Source: Vibrio litoralis DSM 17657
GTDB taxonomy: Bacteria > Pseudomonadota > Gammaproteobacteria > Enterobacterales > Vibrionaceae
Reading direction: 5' to 3'
Length of the DNA: 64,000 nucleotides
Assembly: GCF_000426765.1 (NCBI RefSeq)
Contig: NZ_AUFZ01000016.1
Span: forward strand, 248,001 to 312,000
A program made the position numbers and the translations under genes. Below, piece after piece: positions 1 to 8,279 of this stretch (position 1 is the first letter of the stretch; the number at the start of each line of letters is the position of its first letter). The notes under the pieces are model-generated. The model saw only the letters and a program-made list of their open reading frames with translations, did no database searches and was not told the DNA's origin.

Positions 1-1747
1 TAGCGATCTCATCTTGTTTGTTATTTGGCTTTTTCTTGCTTTGCTTTTCTGCTTGCTTGATTAATTTTAGCAAGGTCTGAGTGTCGTAATCTTGCTGTTG
101 GGGGCCGTATAAGCTCGCCATTAATGCGTTGATCTGTGATTGAATACTGTGTTTGAGATCGGCGGCTACATTTGAATGTCGTGCTTGCCATTGAGCAAAA
201 GCACTGTGAATTTTTGCACCGTCTTTGGATTTAACAGCATCAATAAAGCTATTTGGCTGTGCTTTGCTTGGCGTGATTTCCTCTGTTGGTGTTTGAGGCT
301 GTTTACGCTTTTTCTGCACGAATAATACTAGTGTTATTAACCATAAAGCGGCAAATAGGGCAGTCGTGTATGGCCAAAAACTTGCGTTAGTACTATTAGC
401 TGTAGAAACGATTTTAGGTTCAGCGGCGTTATCATTTTCGGTAGTGTTAGTGGTACTTTCAGGCTGCACGTTTAACGCTTGTGATGGCTGCGGTGCATTC
501 TCATCTACTTTCGCTTTTAGAGTGACGCCATTTACATTGGCGGTTTCTGCTTGATTGGCTTTTGAGTTCCACCAAGGCACGCTTACGGACGGTAGTGCAA
601 TGTCACCGGATTTTTTCGGCATGATGACTTGTTTTAGAGTCATAACGGTATTGCCGGATTTATCTTGTCCAAATTTAGGTTTTTCGCTGTAAACACGTAC
701 TGAATTTGGGTAGTCAATTTTAATATCAGGCAAGCTTTCTGCGCTCACATCTTGCACGACTAGGGCGAGAATTCGGGTGATAGGTTGGCCAACCGTGGCA
801 TCTATAGCGGTCGATGAATCTAGCATGTTCCCTTCACTGTCTTGCCAGCCTTGTTGCAAGGTTAGTGATTGGGTAGGTAGCCATGCGGCTTGATACGAAG
901 CGGGCTTTTCTTTCACGGTTAAGGTGATAGGGTCTGATTGCACATCGACTGGCACAATACGACGGGTACCGGTTGTGCGGCTGATGCTAATCACAGAAGC
1001 TTGTAGGCGAGTAGGGATAAGCTGATGCGTTCCAGATTGTTCGGCGGTTACACGATAGTCTTGTTCTACAACCGTCGTTTCAATGCCATTAATGATTTTT
1101 TGATATTGGTTAGGTTGGCCGATAGGTTCGATGCTTAAGCCATCACCTGAAGGTGGCGTGAGCTTAGTGTTTTGCAAACCACGAGGATCGGTCTTAACCA
1201 ATAAACGAGAGGTAAAAGTCGCCATCTCTTTTGGGTATAAAGTGGTTTTTGAAATGCTGTCATCAAAGCTAATTAGGTCGCTTTGTTTTGGCGTGCTTGG
1301 ATCGTTGCTGACATGCAAGGTAATGGGATCGGTTTTAACGCCATTAATCTCAAAACTCGGAATGATAACGTTACCGGATTTATTGGTCGCCAGGCTGATG
1401 TTCCATTCACTTCTCAGCGTGACTTTGCCATTGACGCTGTAACGCGATGAACCAAATTGTAGCGAGCCTTGAGTGAAGTCTTTATCTAGTGCGCTTGGGT
1501 CGAAATCTTCTCGGTGCGCCGCGCCCATATAAGCGACTTGTAGATTAAATACTTCATTGGTGCTTAAACGGGTTTGTGAGACGGAAGCGGTCGCCTGTAT
1601 ATCATTGGCAAATGCACTTTGGCTTATCGCAAGTGACATTAAAACAGCGCTGAATAGAGCGAATTGTTTATGGTAAGCACGTTTTAGTTTTGAGGCGCTT
1701 AGCAGAGACAATAGTTGAGAAAAGATTGAATACATTGTGTTTTCCAT
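1..1747 (-). CDS. batD: BatD family protein (3' end beyond window)
   Basis: Reading the minus strand from ATG 1747 gives an open frame to the window edge, about 582 codons, so the C-terminus is missing. The N-terminus has a basic segment and a hydrophobic stretch ending in SQSAFA, a probable signal peptide around residues 28-48. After it come repeated beta-rich modules typical of BatD ('oxygen tolerance') proteins. A membrane segment (WPYTTALFAALWLITLVLFV) lies at about 1448-1389 nt from the start and is followed by a basic, Q/P-rich cytoplasmic tail. The gene follows the VWA/TPR gene with only 8 bp between them, as in Bat operons. An alternative ATG at 1735 has a slightly better GGAAAA ribosome site. 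BatD is thought to act with BatA/BatB in the envelope; its biochemical role is not established. Confidence 0.85.
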   Translation of the reverse strand, partial: MENTMYSIFSQLLSLLSASKLKRAYHKQFALFSAVLMSLAISQSAFANDIQATASVSQTRLSTNEVFNLQVAYMGAAHREDFDPSALDKDFTQGSLQFGSSRYSVNGKVTLRSEWNISLATNKSGNVIIPSFEINGVKTDPITLHVSNDPSTPKQSDLISFDDSISKTTLYPKEMATFTSRLLVKTDPRGLQNTKLTPPSGDGLSIEPIGQPNQYQKIINGIETTVVEQDYRVTAEQSGTHQLIPTRLQASVISISRTTGTRRIVPVDVQSDPITLTVKEKPASYQAAWLPTQSLTLQQGWQDSEGNMLDSSTAIDATVGQPITRILALVVQDVSAESLPDIKIDYPNSVRVYSEKPKFGQDKSGNTVMTLKQVIMPKKSGDIALPSVSVPWWNSKANQAETANVNGVTLKAKVDENAPQPSQALNVQPESTTNTTENDNAAEPKIVSTANSTNASFWPYTTALFAALWLITLVLFVQKKRKQPQTPTEEITPSKAQPNSFIDAVKSKDGAKIHSAFAQWQARHSNVAADLKHSIQSQINALMASLYGPQQQDYDTQTLLKLIKQAEKQSKKKPNNKQDEIA

Positions 1748-1755
1748 TCGTCGAA

Positions 1756-3759
1756 TTACCATTGCTGACCGTTAGATTCTGGTTGCGGGTTTTGCTGGGC
1801 TTCAAGCGCCATTTGAGCTTGTAGTAAGCGCCTTGCATCATCAGGGATCTGTTCTAGCTTATTAAGTTTTGGATCAACCGCGACCGTGTTACCCGCTGGG
1901 TTGTTTTTATCTTGTTTACTCGCAGCCATCGCTTGCTGTTTTTGCTGTTCTTCTTGCTTTGATTGTTCTGCTTGTTGTTGGGCTTGAGCTTGTTGCTGTT
2001 TAGATTTTTCTTGGCTGTTCTGCTGCGAGCTATTTTGTTGATCTTTATTATGTTGGTCTTGCTCACTTTGCTCACTTTGCTCAGATTGATTCTGATTTTG
2101 TTGAGAATCTTTTTTCTGGTTTTGAGCAGACTTGTCTTGGTTGTTTTGCGATTGTGAATCTTGTGGCTGATCGCTTTGTGACTGATTCTTTTGAGATTGG
2201 TCACTTTGAGATGACTTATCTTGAGCGTTATTTCCCTTAGAGTCTTGATGTTGTTTGTCTTGTGACTGTTGATCTTTAGACTGCTGGTCTTGCGAGTCTT
2301 TGTCGTTCTTTTGCTGATCGTCTTGTTTGTTATTTTTATCGTCTTGGTTTTTCTGCTGTTGCTTTTGTTGCTGCAAAGCTTTATTGACGATCTCTAAATT
2401 CTTTTTCGCATCAGCATGATTCGGATTAGTTTTCAATATATCGTCATAGAGCTGTTCTGCTTCCTTTAACTGACCTGCTTGAGCAAGTGCATTGGCTAAG
2501 TTGTAGCGAGAGTCTTCATCTTTTAAGCCTTGCAGAGATTGAATCGCCGCTTGGTAATTACCTGCCTGATATTGAGCCGCACCTTGCCATGCACTGTTTT
2601 CAAATTGCGTGGCGGCTTTTGCGTAATCTTTGGCTTGATAAGATTGGTAGCCTTGCTGGTCGGGCGTTTTAAATGCCGATGTAATGTCAAAACCAGGTTC
2701 AGGCATCGTCTTTGGTTGGGCTTCTTGCGCCGCGAAAGCATCTTGAGGTTGCAGCAAGGGTAGGCTGACTAAAAGTGCTAGGCTGAAAATTCCACCACGG
2801 CGAAACGCGCCAAGAGCAAAAATAAGCAAGATAGGTAATAGCCAAAAACCATTATTAATATGTACTTCCAATTCTGGCGATCCTTTATTTTGTTTGTCGG
2901 TTTTTAATTCCACATGATTGAGGGCTTGGGCAAGCGTTTGAATATCGACATCATCGGTGCGAAGCGCGGTATAAACGCCGTGTCCCGTTTGAGCTAATGA
3001 TTGCAGTGCATTGAGATCGGCTTTCGCAACCACGGTGATACCATTATGAGTAAACATATCGCCACTAGGTAGGCGAATTGGTGCGCCTTGTGCGCTGCCA
3101 ACTGACATTACAGATAAATTCCAATTAGTGCCTTTCAGTTGGGTCGCGACGTTGTCTGATTCCGCAGAACTTAACCCATCGGCGACTAAAATAATGTCAC
3201 CTTGCTGGTGGCCTGCTTGAGTCAACATATCAATGGCTTTTTTAACACCAGCGCCCGCGTTACTGCCATGGGTTGGCATGATATCGGGAGATAAGTTTGG
3301 AATTAAATTTTTCAGCGTGTTGGCGTCATGGGTGAGTGGGCTGATCATATAACCATCGGCCGAGTAGGCGACTAGCCCGGTGGTGCCTTCTTTCAATGCT
3401 GGCAGTAAATCCATCACTTTGTAGCGAGCTTGGGTTAAGCGGTTTGGCGTAAGATCGGTGGCATACATGGATAAAGTCATGTCCATCACAATCACTCGTG
3501 CATTATTCACGCCAAAGCTCGGAACCTGCTGTTTCTGAAAGCTTGGCCCTGCTAGAGCGATGATGGCAATCAGCCAAGCAGTGAGTAATACTCCAACGAC
3601 TGAGCTGTGTGTTTTGGTTTGGTCTAGTCCCAATTGCTGACTTAAATGATTAGCAATTAAGCTGGTGGTTTTTGGTTTTCGATACAACCATACGCTGAGT
3701 AATACGGCAGGAATGATCGCGTATAACCAAGTAGGATTAAGAAGTTGGAAATCAGACAT
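1756..3759 (-). CDS. VWA and TPR domain protein (BatB/BatC-like fusion)
   Basis: A 667-residue protein. Membrane segments lie at about residues 9-27 and 53-71, and a further hydrophobic pair at about 303-335. Between them is a von Willebrand A domain with the metal-site motif DMTLS at 93-97. The usual form is DxSxS, so a Thr replaces the first Ser. After the second membrane block come TPR repeats (about 370-465), then roughly 150 residues made almost only of Q, N, D, S and K, and a short conserved end. VWA plus TPR in one chain corresponds to separate BatB and BatC proteins in other bacteria. It overlaps the upstream VWA gene by 8 nt, so the two are probably translationally coupled. Likely role: inner-membrane partner of the MoxR ATPase in envelope protein handling or stress resistance. 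Confidence 0.88.
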   Translation of the reverse strand: MSDFQLLNPTWLYAIIPAVLLSVWLYRKPKTTSLIANHLSQQLGLDQTKTHSSVVGVLLTAWLIAIIALAGPSFQKQQVPSFGVNNARVIVMDMTLSMYATDLTPNRLTQARYKVMDLLPALKEGTTGLVAYSADGYMISPLTHDANTLKNLIPNLSPDIMPTHGSNAGAGVKKAIDMLTQAGHQQGDIILVADGLSSAESDNVATQLKGTNWNLSVMSVGSAQGAPIRLPSGDMFTHNGITVVAKADLNALQSLAQTGHGVYTALRTDDVDIQTLAQALNHVELKTDKQNKGSPELEVHINNGFWLLPILLIFALGAFRRGGIFSLALLVSLPLLQPQDAFAAQEAQPKTMPEPGFDITSAFKTPDQQGYQSYQAKDYAKAATQFENSAWQGAAQYQAGNYQAAIQSLQGLKDEDSRYNLANALAQAGQLKEAEQLYDDILKTNPNHADAKKNLEIVNKALQQQKQQQKNQDDKNNKQDDQQKNDKDSQDQQSKDQQSQDKQHQDSKGNNAQDKSSQSDQSQKNQSQSDQPQDSQSQNNQDKSAQNQKKDSQQNQNQSEQSEQSEQDQHNKDQQNSSQQNSQEKSKQQQAQAQQQAEQSKQEEQQKQQAMAASKQDKNNPAGNTVAVDPKLNKLEQIPDDARRLLQAQMALEAQQNPQPESNGQQW

Positions 3760-4714
3760 GTCGTCTCCTTAATGCGGCAAGGATGAATGACAAAATCAGC
3801 GCTAAAGCGAGCGGGTAAGTAAACCATTCAGTTTGTGGTCGCCACGTTTGTGTCGCATTACTGACCGGTTGTAACTGATTAATGGTGTTGTAAATTTCGT
3901 TCAATTCTTTTTGATCACGAGCGCGGAAATATTTGCCGCCAGTCATTTGTGCAATTTGAGTAAGTGTTTTCTCATCCAAGTCTTGAGCGGTATTCACGGT
4001 ACGGCTACCAAAGAAGCTATCTACCTGTAATTCACCTGCACCCACGCCAACGGTATAAATAATGGCGTGATTTTCTTTGGCGATATTAGCCGCTTCAATT
4101 GGGTCAATGACGCCTGCGGTGTTACTACCATCACTGAGTAGTACGATAACGCGCTGCTCAGCTTCACTTTTTATAAAGGTTTTAGTGGCAATACCTAAGC
4201 CTTCACCAATCGCAGTTTGAGTCCCTATCATATTTAATTGGGCACGGTTTAACTGCTGCAATACGGTGGTGCGATCAAGCGTCAGTGGGGTTTGCAAATA
4301 GGCGTGATCAGCAAATAATACTAACCCTAAACGATCGCCTTTTCGCTTGGCGATGAAGTCGGTTAATACTTGTTTTACTGCGCTTAAACGGTCGATATAG
4401 CCTGAAGGCGAATTCATGTCTTCTTGCGCCATTGAACCGGATAAGTCGACGACTAACATCATATCGCGATGTTTCGGCTGGAATTCGACAGGTTTGCCAT
4501 ACCATATTGGTCTTGCCGCCGCGGTGACTAATAATAGCCAGATAATAATCGCGAGAGCTTTAAGCCCAATATGTTGTTTTTGCTGAACATTACCTTCTGT
4601 TGGCAGGTTAGGTAAAACTATGGCAGCCCTAGGTTGATGAGCTGGAGCAAACCAATAAACAATCAAGGGCAGTGGTAAGGCGAGAAACACCCACACCCAA
4701 TGAAACTCAAACAT
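3752..4714 (-). CDS. VWA domain protein, BatA-like
   Basis: A 320-residue inner-membrane VWA protein. I chose the ATG at 4714 (MFEFHWVWVF), which overlaps the end of the DUF4381 gene by 8 nt; a longer frame to 4774 has no counterpart in the family. Hydrophobic segments are at about 7-23 and 50-68, and one near the C-terminus (about 298-315) is followed by RRRHV. The MIDAS motif DLSGS sits at 90-94, and the downstream T and D residues of the VWA fold (e.g. LLSDGSNTAG) are present, so metal binding looks intact. It pairs with the next VWA/TPR gene, as BatA pairs with BatB in Bacteroides and Leptospira operons. Substrate unknown. Confidence 0.9.
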   Translation of the reverse strand: MFEFHWVWVFLALPLPLIVYWFAPAHQPRAAIVLPNLPTEGNVQQKQHIGLKALAIIIWLLLVTAAARPIWYGKPVEFQPKHRDMMLVVDLSGSMAQEDMNSPSGYIDRLSAVKQVLTDFIAKRKGDRLGLVLFADHAYLQTPLTLDRTTVLQQLNRAQLNMIGTQTAIGEGLGIATKTFIKSEAEQRVIVLLSDGSNTAGVIDPIEAANIAKENHAIIYTVGVGAGELQVDSFFGSRTVNTAQDLDEKTLTQIAQMTGGKYFRARDQKELNEIYNTINQLQPVSNATQTWRPQTEWFTYPLALALILSFILAALRRRHV

Positions 4715-5432
4715 CGTCTTTGGAACCTTTATCTGTTGGGTTTTGAACTTTGGACTCAAGTTCGTTGAGAACACGTTCTTTTTCTATTAATGATTTTGGT
4801 GTTTTTGGTGATTGACTGGCAGGACGAGCAGCTGAAACGACACCATCATTCAGATTGCTGGCTGATTGCTTAAATGCCTGTTGAGCGGCTTTGATTTTCT
4901 TTTTACTTGGCGGTAGTGATTGGGTGATCCATTCTTCTACTTGTTGGTAAAGCTGATCTGCAAGCTCTGATGAGACGTCTTGTTTTTTATATAAAGCCGT
5001 CTGCCAATCTTGCTGGTTGGCTTGGAAATTGTTTTTATTCGATGATGGATGCTGTTCATCTAAAAACGTGTACCAACGTTCGCCATGTAAGCTGGCAAGC
5101 ATAGGTCTTGGATAATAAGACAAGCAGACTTGGCGAAGTAGATCATTGGCGGTGGCGACTTTTTTCTGGCCTTGTTGTTTATTGCTATTTTGCGCCAGTA
5201 AACGCAGTGCAGCCTTTTTCGCTAAACGGCGTTTTTTATAACGAGAGATAATAATCAGCGCAATGATTACCGCCAAGATAATGATGGCTGCGCAAGCCCA
5301 CCATCCCCAAGCAATAGGCCACAAGCCGGGTTCTGTCGGCAAATGTAGCGGTGCTAAAGGAAGCGTTTGAGAACCGGACTCAGATAAAGCCGGTTGCGCT
5401 TGTGATACCGCAGATAATGGGGCGTTATTCAT
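4707..5432 (-). CDS. DUF4381 domain protein
   Basis: A 241-residue protein with one strong membrane segment at about 44-64 followed by a basic KKRRLAKKA stretch, then a helical, Q/K-rich cytoplasmic domain. This matches DUF4381, which sits between DUF58 and the VWA genes in gammaproteobacterial MoxR operons. The start at 5432 is preferred: AGGAAAT lies 6 nt upstream, and the ATG overlaps the stop of the DUF58 gene (ATCAATGAATAA). A longer frame to 5471 would need a start deep inside the upstream gene. Probably an assembly partner of the Bat complex; no enzymatic motif is visible. Confidence 0.85.
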   Translation of the reverse strand: MNNAPLSAVSQAQPALSESGSQTLPLAPLHLPTEPGLWPIAWGWWACAAIIILAVIIALIIISRYKKRRLAKKAALRLLAQNSNKQQGQKKVATANDLLRQVCLSYYPRPMLASLHGERWYTFLDEQHPSSNKNNFQANQQDWQTALYKKQDVSSELADQLYQQVEEWITQSLPPSKKKIKAAQQAFKQSASNLNDGVVSAARPASQSPKTPKSLIEKERVLNELESKVQNPTDKGSKDDV

Positions 5433-6408
5433 TGATATTTCCTGAAGTTGGTGCGGATGATGAAGGTGCACCTAGTTGAGATAATAAAGGTTCTGAGCAT
5501 GATAAAGAACGCATCGGAATAGCGAGACTTTTACAGATTTTCTCAATTTGATTGAGGTGTTCAATATAGCGGTTTTTTAGTTGTGTTCGGGTATTTTTTT
5601 GCCCAAAGTTCAACCAGCGAGTTTGTTCGCCATTGCTGACATATTCACTGCCACGAAAATCGGTATTACCCATTTCTAAAGGATCGAATATATGAATAAA
5701 CTGCAAGCGGTTATGTTGTCTTAGTTGGTTCAGCAGCGGTTTTCCGTCTAGATTTAAGCGTTTAAAATCACTAATGAAAATGATATCGCTGCCTTTCGGA
5801 CACATACGATGCAGGGTTTGAAGTACTTGCTGGAATGGTAATTCTTTCGCTGGTTTTGTATTGGTTTGCTGCTGGGCTTGTAGCTGTTTAATCGCCTCAT
5901 TATTTAGCTCAACCAATTGATGACTAATATGTAATGCACCTTGCTGACGAGCGGTCGGTTTTAACTCAATCAAACGGTCTCCCATATCAATCACGGCGCC
6001 AATGCGATCTTTTTGCTCTACTGCGAGCCAGCTTAATAAACTGGCGAGATGCGCACATTGAACGGTTTTAAATAACAGTTGAGAGCCAAAACGCATGCTT
6101 GCGCTGAGATCTAAATATAAGATCACGGGCTGTTCACGCTCTTCGGTAAACAGTTTGGTATGGGCTTTTCCGGTACGAGCAGTGACTCGCCAATCAATAG
6201 AGCGAATATCATCGCCCGCTTGATATTGACGAACCTCTGAGAAATTCATACCACGACCTTTTTGGCTACTAGTATGACTGCCGTTCAGTTGTGACCATAG
6301 GCTTTTACTTGGCGGCTGCCAATGCACTGTATGGCTTTTGTAGTACAGCAATTCTTTTAAGCTTAATTCTACGCCCGTGGCAAAAGGGGGTAACTTTTGC
6401 TCCATCAT
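5425..6408 (-). CDS. DUF58 domain protein
   Basis: A 327-residue soluble protein. The DUF58 signature is visible: FSEVRQYQAGDDIRSIDWRV near residues 56-75, followed by EREQPVILYLDLSASM near 90-105, a degenerate VWA-like metal site. The gene starts in an ATGA overlap with the end of moxR, and its own end overlaps the next gene, so the whole group is one tightly coupled operon. DUF58 proteins nearly always accompany MoxR ATPases and are assumed to be their adaptors or substrate receptors. The last 25 residues are Ser/Pro-rich and probably unstructured. Confidence 0.92.
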   Translation of the reverse strand: MMEQKLPPFATGVELSLKELLYYKSHTVHWQPPSKSLWSQLNGSHTSSQKGRGMNFSEVRQYQAGDDIRSIDWRVTARTGKAHTKLFTEEREQPVILYLDLSASMRFGSQLLFKTVQCAHLASLLSWLAVEQKDRIGAVIDMGDRLIELKPTARQQGALHISHQLVELNNEAIKQLQAQQQTNTKPAKELPFQQVLQTLHRMCPKGSDIIFISDFKRLNLDGKPLLNQLRQHNRLQFIHIFDPLEMGNTDFRGSEYVSNGEQTRWLNFGQKNTRTQLKNRYIEHLNQIEKICKSLAIPMRSLSCSEPLLSQLGAPSSSAPTSGNINE

Positions 6409-7361
6409 GCACTGCCAACCTGTGCCAGTAATTCTGCGATCACGCGGTTAGACGTTACACCTTCAGCTTGTGCTTGATAGCTGAGCAATAAACGATGACG
6501 TAGAACAGGGAAGGCCATGGCTTGAACATCTTCAGGGCTAACAAAATCACGACCTGCCAACCAAGCATGCGCGCGAGCACAACGATCAAGTGCAATAGTG
6601 GCGCGAGGGCTCACTCCCATTTGTAGCCATTCAGCTAACAGTGGGTTGTATTGCGATGGCTGACGCGTGGCCATGATCAAACGAATAATGTATTGCTCAA
6701 CATTTTCTGCCATGTGGATCGAAAGTGCTGCTTGTCGAGCATCGAAAATGGTTTGTTGAGATAGCTTCACCGGTTGACTGGCAAGTTGCCCTTGAGCTTC
6801 ACCGCGGTTAAGACGCAAGATATCTAACTCACTTTCCGCATTTGGGTAGTCTACTTCAAGGTGAAGTAAGAAACGGTCTAACTGTGCTTCTGGAAGAGGG
6901 TAAGTGCCTTCTTGTTCAATCGGGTTTTGGGTTGCCATCACTAAGAACAAGTCGGGTAATTTATAAGATTCTCGTCCAACGGTAATTTGCTTTTCTGCCA
7001 TCGCTTCTAGCATTGCCGCTTGAACCTTAGCAGGAGCACGGTTAATTTCATCGGCCAATATTAATGAGTTAAATATTGGGCCAGCTTGGAAGGTAAATTC
7101 TCCGGTTTCAGGGCGGAAGATATCCGTACCCGTTAAATCGGCTGGCAAAAGATCAGGAGTAAATTGCACGCGGTGAAAATCGCCTTCAATACAATCGGCT
7201 AATACTTTAACTGCACGGGTTTTAGCCAGTCCTGGAGGACCTTCCACTAGAATGTGTCCGTCGGCGAGTAGTGCCACTAATAATTGTTTAACTAGTTCAT
7301 TTTGGCCAATCACTTGAGAATTCAAATATTGCTGGAGCTGGGCAAAAGTGTCCGAATGCAT
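6405..7361 (-). CDS. moxR: MoxR-family AAA+ ATPase
   Basis: A 318-residue AAA+ ATPase. Walker A is GPPGLAKT at 41-48, Walker B is LILADE at about 100-105, and MATQNPIEQEGTYPLPEAQLDRF provides sensor 1 and the following MoxR signature. ATG 7361 is used; AGGAGA lies 10 nt upstream. A TTG at 7367 is closer to that site and cannot be excluded. It is the first gene of the six-gene Bat operon. MoxR proteins act as chaperone-like ATPases that work with VWA proteins, by analogy with RavA/ViaA and Mg-chelatase pairs. Substrate unknown. Confidence 0.95.
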   Translation of the reverse strand: MHSDTFAQLQQYLNSQVIGQNELVKQLLVALLADGHILVEGPPGLAKTRAVKVLADCIEGDFHRVQFTPDLLPADLTGTDIFRPETGEFTFQAGPIFNSLILADEINRAPAKVQAAMLEAMAEKQITVGRESYKLPDLFLVMATQNPIEQEGTYPLPEAQLDRFLLHLEVDYPNAESELDILRLNRGEAQGQLASQPVKLSQQTIFDARQAALSIHMAENVEQYIIRLIMATRQPSQYNPLLAEWLQMGVSPRATIALDRCARAHAWLAGRDFVSPEDVQAMAFPVLRHRLLLSYQAQAEGVTSNRVIAELLAQVGSA

Positions 7362-7379
7362 GGTCAAAATATCTCCTGA

Positions 7380-7659
7380 TATGTCTGATAAATACGTTTA
7401 TGAAATGTCGTTGAATTATGAATGTGACAATTTGTAACTTGAGTTCTATGACCGCTAGAGAGTGAAAAAGTTCTCTCTAGTGACAAACTAAAAATAAGAG
7501 ATTTAATTGAGCTGTTTGATTTTTGGTCATAATATCAGAGCCATTGTTAAAAGTAAGGTTTGCTATAGTCATTTCAAACTGGTTTTCTGGCAGTTGTGAG
7601 CCAAAGCCGTTAGAATTAATGCAATTGATTTTATAAATTGTAACCTTGGGAATTAGATC
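7380..7659. promoter_or_regulatory. Divergent promoter region of moxR operon and small gene
   Basis: About 280 bp between divergent genes. It holds an 8-bp perfect inverted repeat, CTAGAGAG (7455-7462) and CTCTCTAG (7473-7480), around a 10-nt loop. One wobble and one further pair could extend it. There is no U-run on either side, so it is more likely an operator or 5'UTR hairpin than a terminator. I could not assign convincing -35/-10 boxes. Confidence 0.4.
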
Positions 7660-7863
7660 ATGAGTAATGATATTGAAAAAGAGCTAGAGCAAATGTCGGC
7701 AGAGATGACGGAAGCTCCAGAAACCCCATTACCAAGTATTGAAGAGCAAAAAGCAATTGTTGCAAAACTTAAGCAATTAGAAGCTGAAGGTAAGCTAACT
7801 CCTGAAGTTCTTGAAGAGCACTTTGGTAAGTTTAATGATGATGACGCGCGTCCAGTGCATTAA
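7660..7863 (+). CDS. Small acidic conserved protein (67 aa)
   Basis: A 67-residue, strongly acidic and helical protein with no membrane segment. The middle (SIEEQKAIVAKLKQLEAEGKL) should form an amphipathic helix, followed by TPEVLEEHF and an acidic DDD tail. It is divergent from the moxR operon and followed by a strong terminator, so it is its own transcription unit. The ribosome site is weak (TTGGGAA). I do not recognise a named family. The codon use and the well-placed terminator argue that it is real. Confidence 0.7.
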   Translation: MSNDIEKELEQMSAEMTEAPETPLPSIEEQKAIVAKLKQLEAEGKLTPEVLEEHFGKFNDDDARPVH

Positions 7864-7888
7864 TCTGCTTTGAGTTGAACGATTGAAT

Positions 7889-7924
7889 AAACGCCTGCCT
7901 TTTATCCGCAGGCGTTTGTTTTTA
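7889..7924 (+). terminator. Rho-independent terminator
   Basis: Perfect 10-bp stem AAACGCCTGC (7889-7898) and GCAGGCGTTT (7908-7917) with a 9-nt loop, followed by GTTTTTT. It ends the 67-residue gene. Confidence 0.92.
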
Positions 7925-7955
7925 AGCATTGGAATAACCTCAGACGGAATACACA

Positions 7956-8171
7956 GTGTTAGAAAAAGAGAACCTGATAAAACTGGCTCGTATGCCAATG
8001 CCATTTGGTAAGTATGCTGGGCGAATGTTGATTGATCTGCCTGAAGAGTATCTGCTGTGGTTTCAAAATAAAGCGGAGTTCCCTAAAGGTGAGCTAGGGG
8101 ATTTGTTGAAATTATGCTTAGCGTTAAAAGTGGAAGGGTTAGATAGCCTAGTGAAACCATTAAAGCGTTGA
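7956..8171 (+). CDS. DUF3820 family protein
   Basis: A 71-residue protein with the DUF3820 core MPFGKYAGRMLIDLPEEYLLWF at residues 14-35 and a C-terminal helix ending VKPLKR. The start is GTG at 7956, with a GGA 7 nt upstream; no ATG fits. The family has been annotated as a putative quorum-sensing-regulated virulence factor on the basis of a Pseudomonas member, but no mechanism is known. The small, basic fold suggests a nucleic-acid or protein-binding role; that is inference. It lies between two terminators and so is monocistronic. Confidence 0.88.
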   Translation: MLEKENLIKLARMPMPFGKYAGRMLIDLPEEYLLWFQNKAEFPKGELGDLLKLCLALKVEGLDSLVKPLKR

Positions 8172-8199
8172 GTTGATATAGATTGCAGTAGTTTTTCAA

Positions 8200-8240
8200 A
8201 CATAAAAAAGTGAAGCTCTGAGGGCTTCACTTTTTTATGT
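8200..8240. terminator. Bidirectional terminator
   Basis: A 17-bp perfect stem (8200-8216 with 8224-8240) around a 7-nt loop. The arms hold an A-run on the left and a T-run on the right, so it can stop transcription from both convergent neighbours, the DUF3820 gene and the DUF3581 gene. Confidence 0.92.
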
Positions 8241-8279
8241 ATAGGCTGTAGCAAGAGGTAGCTGCTGAGCTGAAAAAAA

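Noticed and set aside
366..1442. Plus-strand frames within the batD region
   Set aside because: The minus-strand BatD frame is continuous from 1747 to the window edge with a signal peptide and membrane segment; the plus-strand frames are antisense shadows.
1963..2157. A 64-codon, very hydrophobic plus-strand frame, and the 1854-2204 frame on the minus strand
   Set aside because: Both are shadows of the Q/N/K-rich coding repeat of the BatB/BatC-like gene. They have no ribosome site and no independent support.
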